Shown here one piece after another: positions 36,494 to 44,807 of a stretch of DNA of 64,000 bases. The first letter of the stretch is position 1. The number at the start of each line of letters is the position of its first letter. The notes beneath the pieces were generated by a model, which was not told the origin of the DNA, ran no database searches, and was given only the letters and a program-made list of their open reading frames with translations. The stretch lies in contig OZ245010.1 in NCBI GenBank assembly GCA_965223735.1, forward strand, positions 1,736,001-1,800,000, given 5' to 3'. The stretch is from CAYFZO01 sp965223735. GTDB lineage: Bacteria; Pseudomonadota; Gammaproteobacteria; Poriferisulfidales; Oxydemutatoraceae. The position numbers and the translations under genes are program-made.

Positions 36494-36892
36494 ATGAGCG
36501 ACGAGAAAACGGCGGGTGCCAGCCGCCACATTCAGGGCACAGAGGAGCTCGAAAGCGAGCACGCAAAACTGATCGGCCAGCACATCGGTTACCGCTACGA
36601 CGTGAACCTGGTGCCCGACATGAGCCGTGTCACTCCGTTCCTGAAGAAATACATTGAGATCATGGGTTGGAAAGACCTGAATTGGCTCGAAGACGTGCAC
36701 ATGGGGTACGAGGAAAGCAGGCCGGCTGTGTTTGACCGCAATATCAACGGCTGGGTGACGGTGCCCGAGGACATTGAATTTCCGGATAACCAGCAGGACC
36801 GGGACATGCTCGCCCGCGAGTTACTGGTCAAGTTCCAGATGTCGGGCAAACACCCGCTGGTTGAGCTGAAGAAAGCCTACGCAAAATTCTGA
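36494..36892 (+). CDS. Hypothetical protein at the end of the mgs operon
   Basis: The protein is 132 aa, soluble and acidic, with no signal or membrane segment. It starts 19 bp after mgsC behind GGGAGATTTATGAA, so it is co-transcribed. I do not recognise the family. Notable features are a conserved-looking DLNWLEDVHMGYEESRPAVFDRNINGWV core and a charged C-terminus. The placement suggests an accessory to the amine module. Confidence 0.75.
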   Translation: MSDEKTAGASRHIQGTEELESEHAKLIGQHIGYRYDVNLVPDMSRVTPFLKKYIEIMGWKDLNWLEDVHMGYEESRPAVFDRNINGWVTVPEDIEFPDNQQDRDMLARELLVKFQMSGKHPLVELKKAYAKF

Positions 36893-36914
36893 ACTTCCAA
36901 AGCGACGGATTATC

Positions 36915-37481
36915 GTGGACGGCGGTCGTGGACCACTATGCGACCGGTTTCTCAGGTGGCAATGTGAATTGCGTCAGTACGCCATGCGTGAAATGGGCGG
37001 TTGCCCGAGCGGCGGGATGTGCCCCGAGGTTTTTGTCGGGGATCGTCCGCTGGGGAAAATCGTTGTATTGATCGTTTATCACCAGCCGCAGTTTTTAACT
37101 GCGCGCTTCCGGCATATGGTGAAAAGTACTTTTGATCCGAAGAAGCGTTATGAAAACGCGGTGCGTTTTCTCGCGTCGGAATATTACGTTGACGAGAACG
37201 ATTTTTCCGATCAACTGGCGGCTTCGTTCAATGCAGGGTCGAGCTTTGCGAAAAGCCTTGTGCAGGCCGGGCAATGCAGGCTCGAGTTCGGCGAAGGCAA
37301 AAGCCGGTACATGCTTGTGTGCACAGCCTGCCGCCTCGACGAAAAGTCGCCGATGCATCGTGCGGTTTATTGGCACAATCATCTGTTCAACCCGCAAATT
37401 CCGCCCGATCTGCAGGTGCTGGCCTTCACCCCCGACTGGGCTCAATCCCGCGGCGGGGACCTGTCCGCGAACCCTTCGTGA
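36915..37481 (+). CDS. Hypothetical protein
   Basis: The protein is 188 aa from a GTG at 36915; an ATG at 36984 (MREMGGCPSGG) is an alternative start. It contains several Cys (PSGGMCPEVF; QAGQCRLEF; VCTACRLDE) and a basic stretch KSTFDPKKRYENAVRFLASEY. I do not recognise the family. Its TGA overlaps the GTG of the GFA-like gene, so the two are coupled. Confidence 0.65.
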   Translation: MDGGRGPLCDRFLRWQCELRQYAMREMGGCPSGGMCPEVFVGDRPLGKIVVLIVYHQPQFLTARFRHMVKSTFDPKKRYENAVRFLASEYYVDENDFSDQLAASFNAGSSFAKSLVQAGQCRLEFGEGKSRYMLVCTACRLDEKSPMHRAVYWHNHLFNPQIPPDLQVLAFTPDWAQSRGGDLSANPS

Positions 37482-37888
37482 GCGGCGATACGGCAGTGGC
37501 GCACGGCGGGTGTCTGTGCAGCGCTGTTACTTACGAAATCCGCGGTGTTCTTCGTCATGTCGTGAATTGTCATTGCAGTATGTGCAGGAAATTTCACGGC
37601 CATTACGGTGCCTATACCGCCGTTTGCAAAGAGCAGATTACCGTTATCGAAGAAAACGCATTGAAGTGGTTTCAATCGCCGGGTGGAGAAGGGCGACGCG
37701 GTTTCTGTTGTGTTTGTGGGTCAAGTCTGTTCTGGCGCATGGGAGACTCCCGAACCTTGTGCGTCAGCGCCGGCAGCCTGCAACAGCCGACCGGTCTTGA
37801 AACCATCGCCCATATTTTCACCCACGATCTTGCCGACTATTATGAAATTACTGATGATCTGCCGAGACTGAGCCGGGGTTTTTCTTGA
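37478..37888 (+). CDS. GFA-family (glutathione-dependent formaldehyde-activating-like) protein
   Basis: The protein is 136 aa from a GTG overlapping the preceding stop. The GFA/CENP-V zinc pattern is clear: HGGCLCSAVTYEI, NCHCSMCRKFHG, and FCCVCGSSLFW. Some family members were proposed to help form S-hydroxymethylglutathione from formaldehyde. Beside methylamine genes that release formaldehyde such a role is plausible, but many GFA-domain proteins have other or unknown functions. Confidence 0.85.
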   Translation: MSGDTAVAHGGCLCSAVTYEIRGVLRHVVNCHCSMCRKFHGHYGAYTAVCKEQITVIEENALKWFQSPGGEGRRGFCCVCGSSLFWRMGDSRTLCVSAGSLQQPTGLETIAHIFTHDLADYYEITDDLPRLSRGFS

Positions 37889-37964
37889 AATCATGTAAAG
37901 CCCGGATCCGGATCGGGGACACTCGCGAAATCTCCGGTTTATCGTTATCACGCACATTTTTGCC

Positions 37965-37982
37965 GGGGGGGGGGGGGGGGGG
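37965..37982 (+). repeat. 18-nt poly-G tract upstream of amt
   Basis: Eighteen consecutive G residues lie in the 264-bp gap between the GFA-like gene and the Amt gene, about 170 bp upstream of the Amt start. Tracts of this length are prone to slipped-strand length change and could alter promoter spacing or transcription. The rest of the gap (37889-38152) is AT-richer and may hold the amt promoter, but I see no clear hexamers. Confidence 0.9.
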
Positions 37983-38152
37983 CGGAATCCGCTTTATCCG
38001 CAAATAGCTATATGATTTATACTTGTTTTTCCGCGTCCGCTGTCGGTCTTGACTAATCTTTGCTTAGGGCAGATACTTCCGCAGGCAGGTAACTTTAGAG
38101 TTGATGCGGTTCATCGCATTCTGCAAAAACCATTTAATGAGGAGTTTGTTTT

Positions 38153-39550
38153 ATGACTGAGGAACTCGGCTCTTTAAATGTAATCTTCACAGAGTTTTAT
38201 TACTGGGTCACTGTTGTTTTTATGTTCTTGATACACGTCGGCTTTTGCATGTATGAAGTCGGCGTGTCGAGACATAAGAACCACATGCACACTCTGATGA
38301 AGAATACTATGTTAATTCCGTTAGTGACCGTTACTTTTTTCTTCTTCGGATGGTGGATTTATTTTGCTTTCCCCAACGGTCCGGGCTTTATAGGCGGACT
38401 TGTTGCAGCGCCATCGGCCGTTCCATGGAGCGAACTGATGGGACCGCATATGGGAGGTTCACCGGCAACGGATGCGGTTACCGAAGATGATATGTGGTGG
38501 GCCCGGATCAACGGCGTTTTTTGGGCGGCGTTTCTGCTGTTTTCCTGGACCGCCGCTTCAATCGTGTCGGGCTCGGTCATCGAACGGATACGTTCGGGTG
38601 CTTTCTGGATCTTCGCGGTACTGATCGGTTCAGTTTTCTGGGTCATCGACGCCGCGTGGGGGTGGCACCCCGACGGATGGATGGTGCAACTGCTGGGCTA
38701 TCACGACGCCTATGCGTCGGGCGTCATTCACGCCATAGCAGGCGGTTTTGCCTTGGGTATCCTGGTGGTGCTGGGGCCGCGCATCGGCAAATTCAGGGCC
38801 GATGGAACCGCGCGCAACATCACCCCACATAACCCGTGGCTCGTGTCGATCGGATTATTTCTGATCTATACCGGGTTCTGGGGATTTTATGCCGCCTGCA
38901 ACGTTCCCATGATAGACATTCAGGACGGCGACGGGGTTTTCTTCTCGGCGACCAATATCTATTTGGGGCCGACCAGTTTGTCGGCAATTACTTTTAATTT
39001 CCTGATGTCCTTGTCCGGTGGGTTAATGATGGGTTACATCATTTCCAAGGGCAACGCATTCTGGACCTACTCTTCCGGTCTCGCCGGCATCATTGCGGCG
39101 TCAGCCGGGAACGACCTGTATCATCCCATTCAGGCGATGTTGGTGGCTGCGGTCGGTGTGATCTTTATGTATAAGGTTCACTACTGGGTTGAGCGCACTT
39201 TCAAAGTGGACGATGCGGTCGGGGCAGTTGCGGTTCATGGGTACGCTGGCTTTTTCGGGGTGGTTGTCGCCGGGTTCCTCCTGTGGGGATATCCGTCTTC
39301 GCCCAATCCCGACTATGCGGTGATCAACCCGTTCGGTCAGTTCATCGGAGCGCTGATCATGTTTGGCCTGCTTGGTTTTCTGCCGGCATTTATTGTCGCC
39401 AAGATCCTGCGGGGCATGGATGTTCTGCGCATTCCGAGAGAAGTCGAACTGGCGGGTCTGGACTTGTCGCGCGAAATGGCGGACAGCAAGGATGCGCGTG
39501 ATCTTCTCGAAGGTGAGAGGGAAACCGCACGCAGCATGGGCTTGATGTGA
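38153..39550 (+). CDS. Amt-family ammonium/methylammonium transporter
   Basis: The protein is 465 aa with about eleven membrane helices. The two pore histidines expected in Amt are present in ASGVIHAIAGGFALG and VGAVAVHGYAGFFGVV, and SWTAASIVSGSVIERI matches the family segment. An extra acidic loop (DAVTEDDMWW) and a long cytoplasmic tail (residues 420-465) are unusual. The position, downstream of the methylamine-assimilation genes and upstream of ETF/TMADH, suggests ammonium recapture or methylammonium uptake. A 68-aa membrane protein follows. Confidence 0.9.
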   Translation: MTEELGSLNVIFTEFYYWVTVVFMFLIHVGFCMYEVGVSRHKNHMHTLMKNTMLIPLVTVTFFFFGWWIYFAFPNGPGFIGGLVAAPSAVPWSELMGPHMGGSPATDAVTEDDMWWARINGVFWAAFLLFSWTAASIVSGSVIERIRSGAFWIFAVLIGSVFWVIDAAWGWHPDGWMVQLLGYHDAYASGVIHAIAGGFALGILVVLGPRIGKFRADGTARNITPHNPWLVSIGLFLIYTGFWGFYAACNVPMIDIQDGDGVFFSATNIYLGPTSLSAITFNFLMSLSGGLMMGYIISKGNAFWTYSSGLAGIIAASAGNDLYHPIQAMLVAAVGVIFMYKVHYWVERTFKVDDAVGAVAVHGYAGFFGVVVAGFLLWGYPSSPNPDYAVINPFGQFIGALIMFGLLGFLPAFIVAKILRGMDVLRIPREVELAGLDLSREMADSKDARDLLEGERETARSMGLM

Positions 39551-39596
39551 CGGCATTCGTCGGGACATTGACCAATTAAAACGGAGAAACACCATT

Positions 39597-39803
39597 ATGA
39601 CGGGAAATTTTGAAAACTGGGCCGGGGAAATCGCTGAGATCGGTCCCCTTTATCCTTTTGTCGGAGCCGAGGGCATGTTGGTGATTGTCGGTCTGATCTT
39701 TTGGGTCGGCTGGCATATCCTCCAGCTTTCGGCCGAAGCCGGCGAATATCAGGATGATCTCAGCCATGCGCGAGAGCAGATCTCCAAAAGCCTGAGCGAT
39801 TAA
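39597..39803 (+). CDS. Small single-span membrane protein after amt
   Basis: The protein is 68 aa with one hydrophobic segment (GMLVIVGLIFWVGWHILQL) and an acidic-helical C-terminus. AACGGAGAAAC precedes the ATG. It lies 46 bp after amt and before a terminator, so the two genes share a transcript. I do not recognise the family; an accessory to the transporter is possible. Confidence 0.75.
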   Translation: MTGNFENWAGEIAEIGPLYPFVGAEGMLVIVGLIFWVGWHILQLSAEAGEYQDDLSHAREQISKSLSD

Positions 39804-39822
39804 CCCTGTGCTTTGATAAGCG

Positions 39823-39859
39823 GGAGCGCTTTCACGTAAAGTGAAAGCGCTCCTTTTTT
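39823..39859 (+). terminator. Rho-independent terminator after the amt operon
   Basis: A perfect stem, GGAGCGCTTTCAC / GTGAAAGCGCTCC, with a 5-nt loop is followed by TTTTTTA. It ends the amt-small protein transcript. Confidence 0.95.
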
Positions 39860-39881
39860 ATGCCCGGCAAAATGACGTGCG

Positions 39882-40391
39882 ATGATTCGGAACGCCTTAA
39901 ACAGTTTGCGTGCGAAACCCGGCTTTTACGGTGCCGTCATATTGGCGGTTGGGGTGCTCATCTGGTACTACGCTTTTCAGTACCGCGATTGTACGCGGCA
40001 CCGTGAATTGAGAGAGCGGCTGTACGATACGGTCGATGCGATGGAGCGGGATGATCGTGCGTTCAACCTCGCTGAGGTCGTTGTTTCCACTTGGGATCGT
40101 GTCCATATTCGCACCGTTTCCAGGCTGGAAGCCAAAGTTGCGGATTGTCCGTTCGGGTGGGACTGGTCGCGGGCGGAGCGCGAAGCGCTGGTCGCCGACG
40201 GGCATCTTGCTCTATTGTTGTTCATTGACGACGGAGAATTTGTTGACTATCTCGAGTTCCGTAATGACCGGGTTGATTTTCGCGACGTTGCCGGCATCTG
40301 GACGCCGGATATGGCGGTTTTCAGGGCCGTGCGTGAATCTTCCTCGCAATTGCGTTTGCATCCGTCAAGTGAAGCGCGTGAAATTGATTAA
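39882..40391 (+). CDS. Hypothetical membrane-anchored protein
   Basis: The protein is 169 aa with one N-terminal membrane helix (GFYGAVILAVGVLIWYYAF) and a soluble domain of mixed charge. It starts 23 bp after the preceding terminator and is followed by the secreted nuclease gene. I do not recognise the family. Confidence 0.7.
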   Translation: MIRNALNSLRAKPGFYGAVILAVGVLIWYYAFQYRDCTRHRELRERLYDTVDAMERDDRAFNLAEVVVSTWDRVHIRTVSRLEAKVADCPFGWDWSRAEREALVADGHLALLLFIDDGEFVDYLEFRNDRVDFRDVAGIWTPDMAVFRAVRESSSQLRLHPSSEAREID

Positions 40392-40433
40392 AATAGGCGC
40401 GGTTTTTCCTGTTGCATGTGAAAGTGTATTGGT

Positions 40434-41162
40434 GTGAAGTTTTTTAAGCCGGTTTGTGCGTTGCTTTGCTGTCTGGGGATGGTTGCGGTGGCGGCGGCGG
40501 TATCCGCGCATCCCGGTTCGGTGGATGCGGACGGCTGCCATTTTTTGGCCAAGCCCCGCGGCGAGCATTGTCATAAGGATCGCGCTTCGCGCAAAACCGA
40601 TCCGGGAGTTGATTCCGGATCATCGCGCCGCGCGCGCGAAGAGGCTTCAAAGCGCCATCGTTCAAGCGTTGCCCGTTTGCGCCGGTTGTACCGGTACTGG
40701 GCTGACGCCGACGGCGATTGCCAGAACACCCGCGCCGAAGTTCTGATCCGAGAATCTCTTAAGGAACCGCTTCTGAGCGAGGATGGGTGCACTGTGACCC
40801 GCGGGCACTGGCGGGATCCGTATTCGGGCGGCATATTCACCGATGCCGGGCAGGTCAGGGTGGATCATCTGGTTCCCGTCAGGGAGGTGCACGTTTCCGG
40901 CGGATATAAATGGGGCGGAGGAAAAAAGGAGGCTTATGCCAACGATTTAAGCGATTCTCAAACGCTTGTCGTCGTGTATTGGCGGGAGAAAAAAGATAAA
41001 GGCTCGAAATCCCCGGCGGATTGGCTGCCTTCGGACAAGTCATATCACTGCAAGTACGCCCGGTCCTGGGTGCGGGTGAAGAAAAGGTGGAGGTTGACCG
41101 CCGACATTGAAGAGAAAAGAGCGATCGGCAGGATTCTCAGGGCATGCCGCAAAGACCGGTGA
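40434..41162 (+). CDS. Secreted HNH-type nuclease (GmrSD C-terminal/DUF1524-like)
   Basis: The protein is 242 aa from a GTG start with a signal peptide (VCALLCCLGMVAVAAAVSA). Mature features: a His/Cys-rich N-terminal motif GSVDADGCHFLAKPRGEHCHKD, then a nuclease domain with VRVDHLVPVREVHVSGG, EAYANDL and SPADWLPSDKSYHCKYARSWVRVKKRW. The DHxVP plus ANDL/PADWLP pattern is that of small extracellular HNH nucleases. A role in DNA scavenging for phosphorus or nitrogen is possible. Confidence 0.85.
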   Translation: MKFFKPVCALLCCLGMVAVAAAVSAHPGSVDADGCHFLAKPRGEHCHKDRASRKTDPGVDSGSSRRAREEASKRHRSSVARLRRLYRYWADADGDCQNTRAEVLIRESLKEPLLSEDGCTVTRGHWRDPYSGGIFTDAGQVRVDHLVPVREVHVSGGYKWGGGKKEAYANDLSDSQTLVVVYWREKKDKGSKSPADWLPSDKSYHCKYARSWVRVKKRWRLTADIEEKRAIGRILRACRKDR

Positions 41163-41174
41163 AGTTTTTTTCAG

Positions 41175-41594
41175 ATGGATATTGCGATGGTAAGGTTGCT
41201 CGATCAGGATGAATACTTTGCGGCATTCAACCTGATCAGATTGCTGCGTACGCACTTGGATTCATACAGCTTTTCGGAAGCGATGGTGCATCCGTGCATG
41301 CGTGGGTACCAACTGGCCGGAGCGTTTGATCAGGGGGAGCTGACGGGCGTGGTCGGCTTCAAGCCGGCTTATACGCTGGCCAGAGGGCATCACCTTCACG
41401 TTGACGATCTGGTGGTCAAGACCGACCGGCGAAAGCGCGGGATCGGACTCGTGTTGATGCAGTGGGTGGAGCAATATGCAAGGGAGCGGGGCATGAGGTC
41501 CGTGTTTCTGGACGCACGGCCGAGCGTAAGCGATTTCTACGCAGCCATGGGTTATGAACTCTATGCGTCGCCCTTGATGCGGAAAGAGCTCTGA
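41175..41594 (+). CDS. GNAT-family N-acetyltransferase
   Basis: The protein is 139 aa with the acetyl-CoA binding motif VVKTDRRKRGIGLVLMQWV (R-x-x-x-G-I-G form) and a C-terminal SDFYAAMGYELYASPLMRKEL typical of GNAT proteins. The acceptor substrate cannot be predicted. It is convergent with etfA, 67 bp apart. Confidence 0.88.
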   Translation: MDIAMVRLLDQDEYFAAFNLIRLLRTHLDSYSFSEAMVHPCMRGYQLAGAFDQGELTGVVGFKPAYTLARGHHLHVDDLVVKTDRRKRGIGLVLMQWVEQYARERGMRSVFLDARPSVSDFYAAMGYELYASPLMRKEL

Positions 41595-41661
41595 GCGTAA
41601 ATGCAGGCGATCCGCCAGACGACCGTTTGGGTGTGATTATACGGCGTTGCGGAATCTGTGA

Positions 41662-42621
41662 TCAATTGAAATGATTGTTCAACTCTTCCGCTATGTCGAA
41701 AATGTCTGCGACGATACCGTAGCGTGCGACACTGAAAATAGAAGCTTCCGAGTCGGTATTGACGGCGATGGTGTTGGGTACGTGTTTCATCCCCATTAAA
41801 TGTTGCACTGATCCGGAAATCCCCATCGCGATGTACACCCGGCAATTGCCGACGGTTTTGCCTGATTGGCCGACCTGGTGTGATTTCGGCAACCAGCCGC
41901 TGTCGGCGATCGGCCGTGAGCAGGCCAGCGTGAAGTTCATTGCATCGGCGAGCTCGCTGAACTGCTCGACATTCTCTTCCTGTGCAATCCCGCGTCCGAT
42001 TGAGAGAATGAACTCGGCTTGCGTGATATCGACGTCGCTGGCGGATTCGGGTTCAATGTAGGCTCGATGTTTGCTGCGCTGCTTTACGTCCCGCATTTCC
42101 ACAGCGGTGACCGCAGGTGAAGAGGATCCTTCGGCGGGCTTGAAAGTGTTTGCGCGTATGGTCAGCAGCACAGTGCGCTTGTTCTGGAAATCCACGTCCA
42201 TGTGTATTTTTTCGCTGTATGCCGCGCGTGTCGCGACGAGCTCGCCGTCTTCCCGGCGGAGACCGAATATGTCGGTCGCACAACCGTGCCCACCGGATGC
42301 CGCCACTGCGGGCATATAGCTCCAGGCGTCAATGCTGTGCGGCGCAGCGACTACCACGGGTTCGCGCTCCTCGATCAATTGCGATATTGCGGCCTCGTAA
42401 CAGTCGATTTGAAATTCTTTTGCCGGAAGTGCGACCTTGATGATTTCATCGACGTTTTCGACGCTCAGGGCGCCGACGTGGTCTTCCGGATTTTCAGCGA
42501 GAATCGCCACGGCCAGTAAATCGTCCTTTTGCCTGATTTCGGCGGCTGCCGTGATTGTTTCCAGCGTTGCGGAGGTAAGTTCTCCGCGGCGGTGTTCGGC
42601 AATGACCAGCAAATTGCTCAT
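41662..42621 (-). CDS. etfA: Electron transfer flavoprotein alpha subunit
   Basis: The protein is 319 aa. The FAD-binding C-domain has FILSIGRGI, ACSRPIADSGWLPKSHQVGQSGKTV, AMGISGSVQHLMGMKHVPNTIAVNTD and GIVADIFDI. This resembles the ETF of the methylotroph W3A1 that accepts electrons from trimethylamine dehydrogenase. It overlaps etfB by 4 bp and is last in the etfD-LRV-etfB-etfA run. Confidence 0.95.
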   Translation of the reverse strand: MSNLLVIAEHRRGELTSATLETITAAAEIRQKDDLLAVAILAENPEDHVGALSVENVDEIIKVALPAKEFQIDCYEAAISQLIEEREPVVVAAPHSIDAWSYMPAVAASGGHGCATDIFGLRREDGELVATRAAYSEKIHMDVDFQNKRTVLLTIRANTFKPAEGSSSPAVTAVEMRDVKQRSKHRAYIEPESASDVDITQAEFILSIGRGIAQEENVEQFSELADAMNFTLACSRPIADSGWLPKSHQVGQSGKTVGNCRVYIAMGISGSVQHLMGMKHVPNTIAVNTDSEASIFSVARYGIVADIFDIAEELNNHFN

Positions 42622-43415
42622 GACGCCTGCTCTGTCATTTCCCTGATGATTTCCGCCAGGCGTTGAGCTTGTTCCGCGGGTGTGCCTTCAATGAGTTCGG
42701 CCTGTTCTTTTTCCGGAACGAACAGGCGCCGTATGCGGAATGAAGAGCCGGTTTCTCCGACTTCTTCATCGCTCAACCCTATATCGGTATGCGACAACAG
42801 GTCTATCGGTTTTGACTTTGCTTGTTTGATGCCCCGTAATGACGCATAACGCGGTTTGTTGATGCCGAGCTGTATTGTCAATACGGCGGGCAGTTCCAGC
42901 GTCATTTCTTCTTCAAGCCCTTCTTCGAGTTCACGTTTCAATGTGACCGGGGAATCACCCGGTGTGTAGTCGAGTTTCGATACGACGGCGGCGTGTGCCC
43001 ACTTAAGTTCCGCGGCGACACTGATCCCGGTTTGTGCAAAGGCGTGATCTGATGCGAGGGTGCCGGCAAACACCATGTTCGCTTCTTCCTTTTCCGCGAC
43101 CCTCGCTATGATGCGTCCGATCACATTGGGCGCCGAATTTTCGAGTGCGTCGTCCCAAACCCGGATGCCGCGTTCGCCGCCTTTTGCAAGGCATTTGCGC
43201 AATGCGTCCTCGGCTTCTTCCGGGCCGACGGTAACAGGGATGATTTCGACGCCGTCGCCGGCTTCCATGATCTGCAACGCCGTCTCATAGGCATACTCGT
43301 CCCATTCGTTCAATTCGCGGTCCACGTAGTCGGGATCGACGCGCTTGCCGTCTTCCGACAAGCTGAAGTCTTCTTCCAGAGTTTCAATCTGTTTTACGGC
43401 TACCAGTATTTTCAT
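42618..43415 (-). CDS. etfB: Electron transfer flavoprotein beta subunit
   Basis: The protein is 265 aa, beginning MKILVAVKQIETLEEDFSL. It carries the AMP-binding and recognition-loop region expected of ETF beta (NEWDEYAYETALQIMEAG; VFAGTLASDHAFAQTGISVAAEL). With EtfA it forms the soluble carrier between flavin dehydrogenases such as TMADH and the membrane EtfD-type oxidoreductase. It starts 18 bp after the LRV-repeat gene. Confidence 0.95.
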   Translation of the reverse strand: MKILVAVKQIETLEEDFSLSEDGKRVDPDYVDRELNEWDEYAYETALQIMEAGDGVEIIPVTVGPEEAEDALRKCLAKGGERGIRVWDDALENSAPNVIGRIIARVAEKEEANMVFAGTLASDHAFAQTGISVAAELKWAHAAVVSKLDYTPGDSPVTLKRELEEGLEEEMTLELPAVLTIQLGINKPRYASLRGIKQAKSKPIDLLSHTDIGLSDEEVGETGSSFRIRRLFVPEKEQAELIEGTPAEQAQRLAEIIREMTEQAS

Positions 43416-43433
43416 TGTCTGATTTCTCTTTTG

Positions 43434-44807
43434 TCATTTATTTGTGCGTTTCAGGCGTTGAACAAGCGCCCGTGCCGCACCGAATCTGACTTGAGGTTCC
43501 GGGTCTGTCAGCTGATTCTCAAGATCATTTTCCTCCAGCGCCGGATGTCGTGTCAAGATCGCACGATTGATCGGATAGGGATCCTCAAGCAATTGTTGTA
43601 CGACTTTTGCCGGTGCGTCGTCGTTAAAACAGACCGAGCGGCGTACATCCTTGTCGGCGTTGCGTACAATGTCAAGCAGAATGTCCACAGGTGTCGAGGG
43701 GTTTTGCCCCAGCGCCGATAGTATATCGGCGTCGTGTTCGCGGGCCAGTTGCCGAATCAACGTTTCGGGAAGGTCTTTGCGCAGTGCGACGGCTGCGCGA
43801 ACCCAGGGTTTCGGGTCGCGTGCGAGTTGATCCAGGCATTCGGCGGGGCAGCCGGGATTGCGTGCGACGCCGCGGCGCACTTCGGTTTCGGCGTCATTTG
43901 CCAGTTGTTTCAGGATTTTGTCCGCAGTTGCGGGGTTGCGCGCGATCCAACGTCTGACCCATACGTCATCGTCGTGCGCGAGTTGTTCGAGTACGGCCTC
44001 GTCGAGGTGCCGGTTTTTTGCCGCCGTCCGGCGCACACGGTGTGAGGGGTCGTTTCCAAGCGTGCTCAGGTTTGCGCCCGGGCGATGGCCGAGGGTTGCC
44101 GTGTTTTGCGCCGCAGCGGCGCGTACGCCGGGGTCTTCGTCCGTCAACAGGTGCAACAGGATGTCATCCGGAATGCGCGGATTTTTCGCCAATTTTCTCC
44201 GCAGCAAAGTTTCCGTGCTTTGCGCGGCTGATCGTTGCAGTTGTGGCGGTAGATGGGGATGCGCGGCTATTTCTCCGCGCAGGTAAGGATCTTCATTTTC
44301 TTGCCACAGGCTGAGCAATAAGTCGGCGGTCGCGGCGGGATTGCGCGCGATGTTCTTTTTTTCTTCCAGCGTCGTGCCGCCCAGAAGTTTTCCCAGCATG
44401 TCGGCGCCTGTGTTCGGGTTCGCGCAGATTGCCTGTTTGATATCGGGGCGGGTTGACCACGGTAGCGTCGCCAGCAGGACAGCGGGCGAGTTCGGGTGTT
44501 TTGCCAGTGCGGGATACACTTTTGCCGGACTGTGTCTGTCGGCCAGCCTCGTCAGGGTATCCGCCTGAGCCGCCGGGTGACCGGCAATGCGCTTGTGCAG
44601 ATGAGGATCGTCGTATCGCTCGAGTGCGTCGAGTACGGACGCCGGAGTGTAGGGCGCAGCGGCGAAGTTGCGCCTGCGCTTTGCACTCGAGAAAATGACG
44701 GATCCGAGTCGGTTTCTGATCAGTTTGCCGACGCAAGAGTGGACGGCCAGTGCGATGTAGGGGTCATCCGACTCGATCGCCCGGGTTGCAAGAGTATCAA
44801 GGTCCAC
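43434..44807 (-). CDS. Leucine-rich-variant (LRV) / HEAT-like repeat protein
   Basis: The protein is 457 aa, made almost entirely of helical repeats of about 24 residues with the pattern A-x-N-P-x-x-P-x-x-x-L-x-x-L-A-x-D-x-x-x-x-V-R (for example RNPGCPAECLDQLARDPKPWVR). LRV repeats are known from a few proteins near metal-cluster genes, such as in Azotobacter. No enzyme domain or signal is seen. It overlaps the etfD-type gene by 11 bp and precedes etfB by 18 bp, so it is translationally embedded in the electron-transfer operon. A scaffold or assembly role is a guess. Confidence 0.85.
   Translation of the reverse strand: MDLDTLATRAIESDDPYIALAVHSCVGKLIRNRLGSVIFSSAKRRRNFAAAPYTPASVLDALERYDDPHLHKRIAGHPAAQADTLTRLADRHSPAKVYPALAKHPNSPAVLLATLPWSTRPDIKQAICANPNTGADMLGKLLGGTTLEEKKNIARNPAATADLLLSLWQENEDPYLRGEIAAHPHLPPQLQRSAAQSTETLLRRKLAKNPRIPDDILLHLLTDEDPGVRAAAAQNTATLGHRPGANLSTLGNDPSHRVRRTAAKNRHLDEAVLEQLAHDDDVWVRRWIARNPATADKILKQLANDAETEVRRGVARNPGCPAECLDQLARDPKPWVRAAVALRKDLPETLIRQLAREHDADILSALGQNPSTPVDILLDIVRNADKDVRRSVCFNDDAPAKVVQQLLEDPYPINRAILTRHPALEENDLENQLTDPEPQVRFGAARALVQRLKRTNK

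Noticed and set aside
37965..37982. Poly-G tract dismissed as assembly noise
   Set aside because: Kept as a feature: it lies in an otherwise normal spacer, although its exact length is uncertain in any single consensus.
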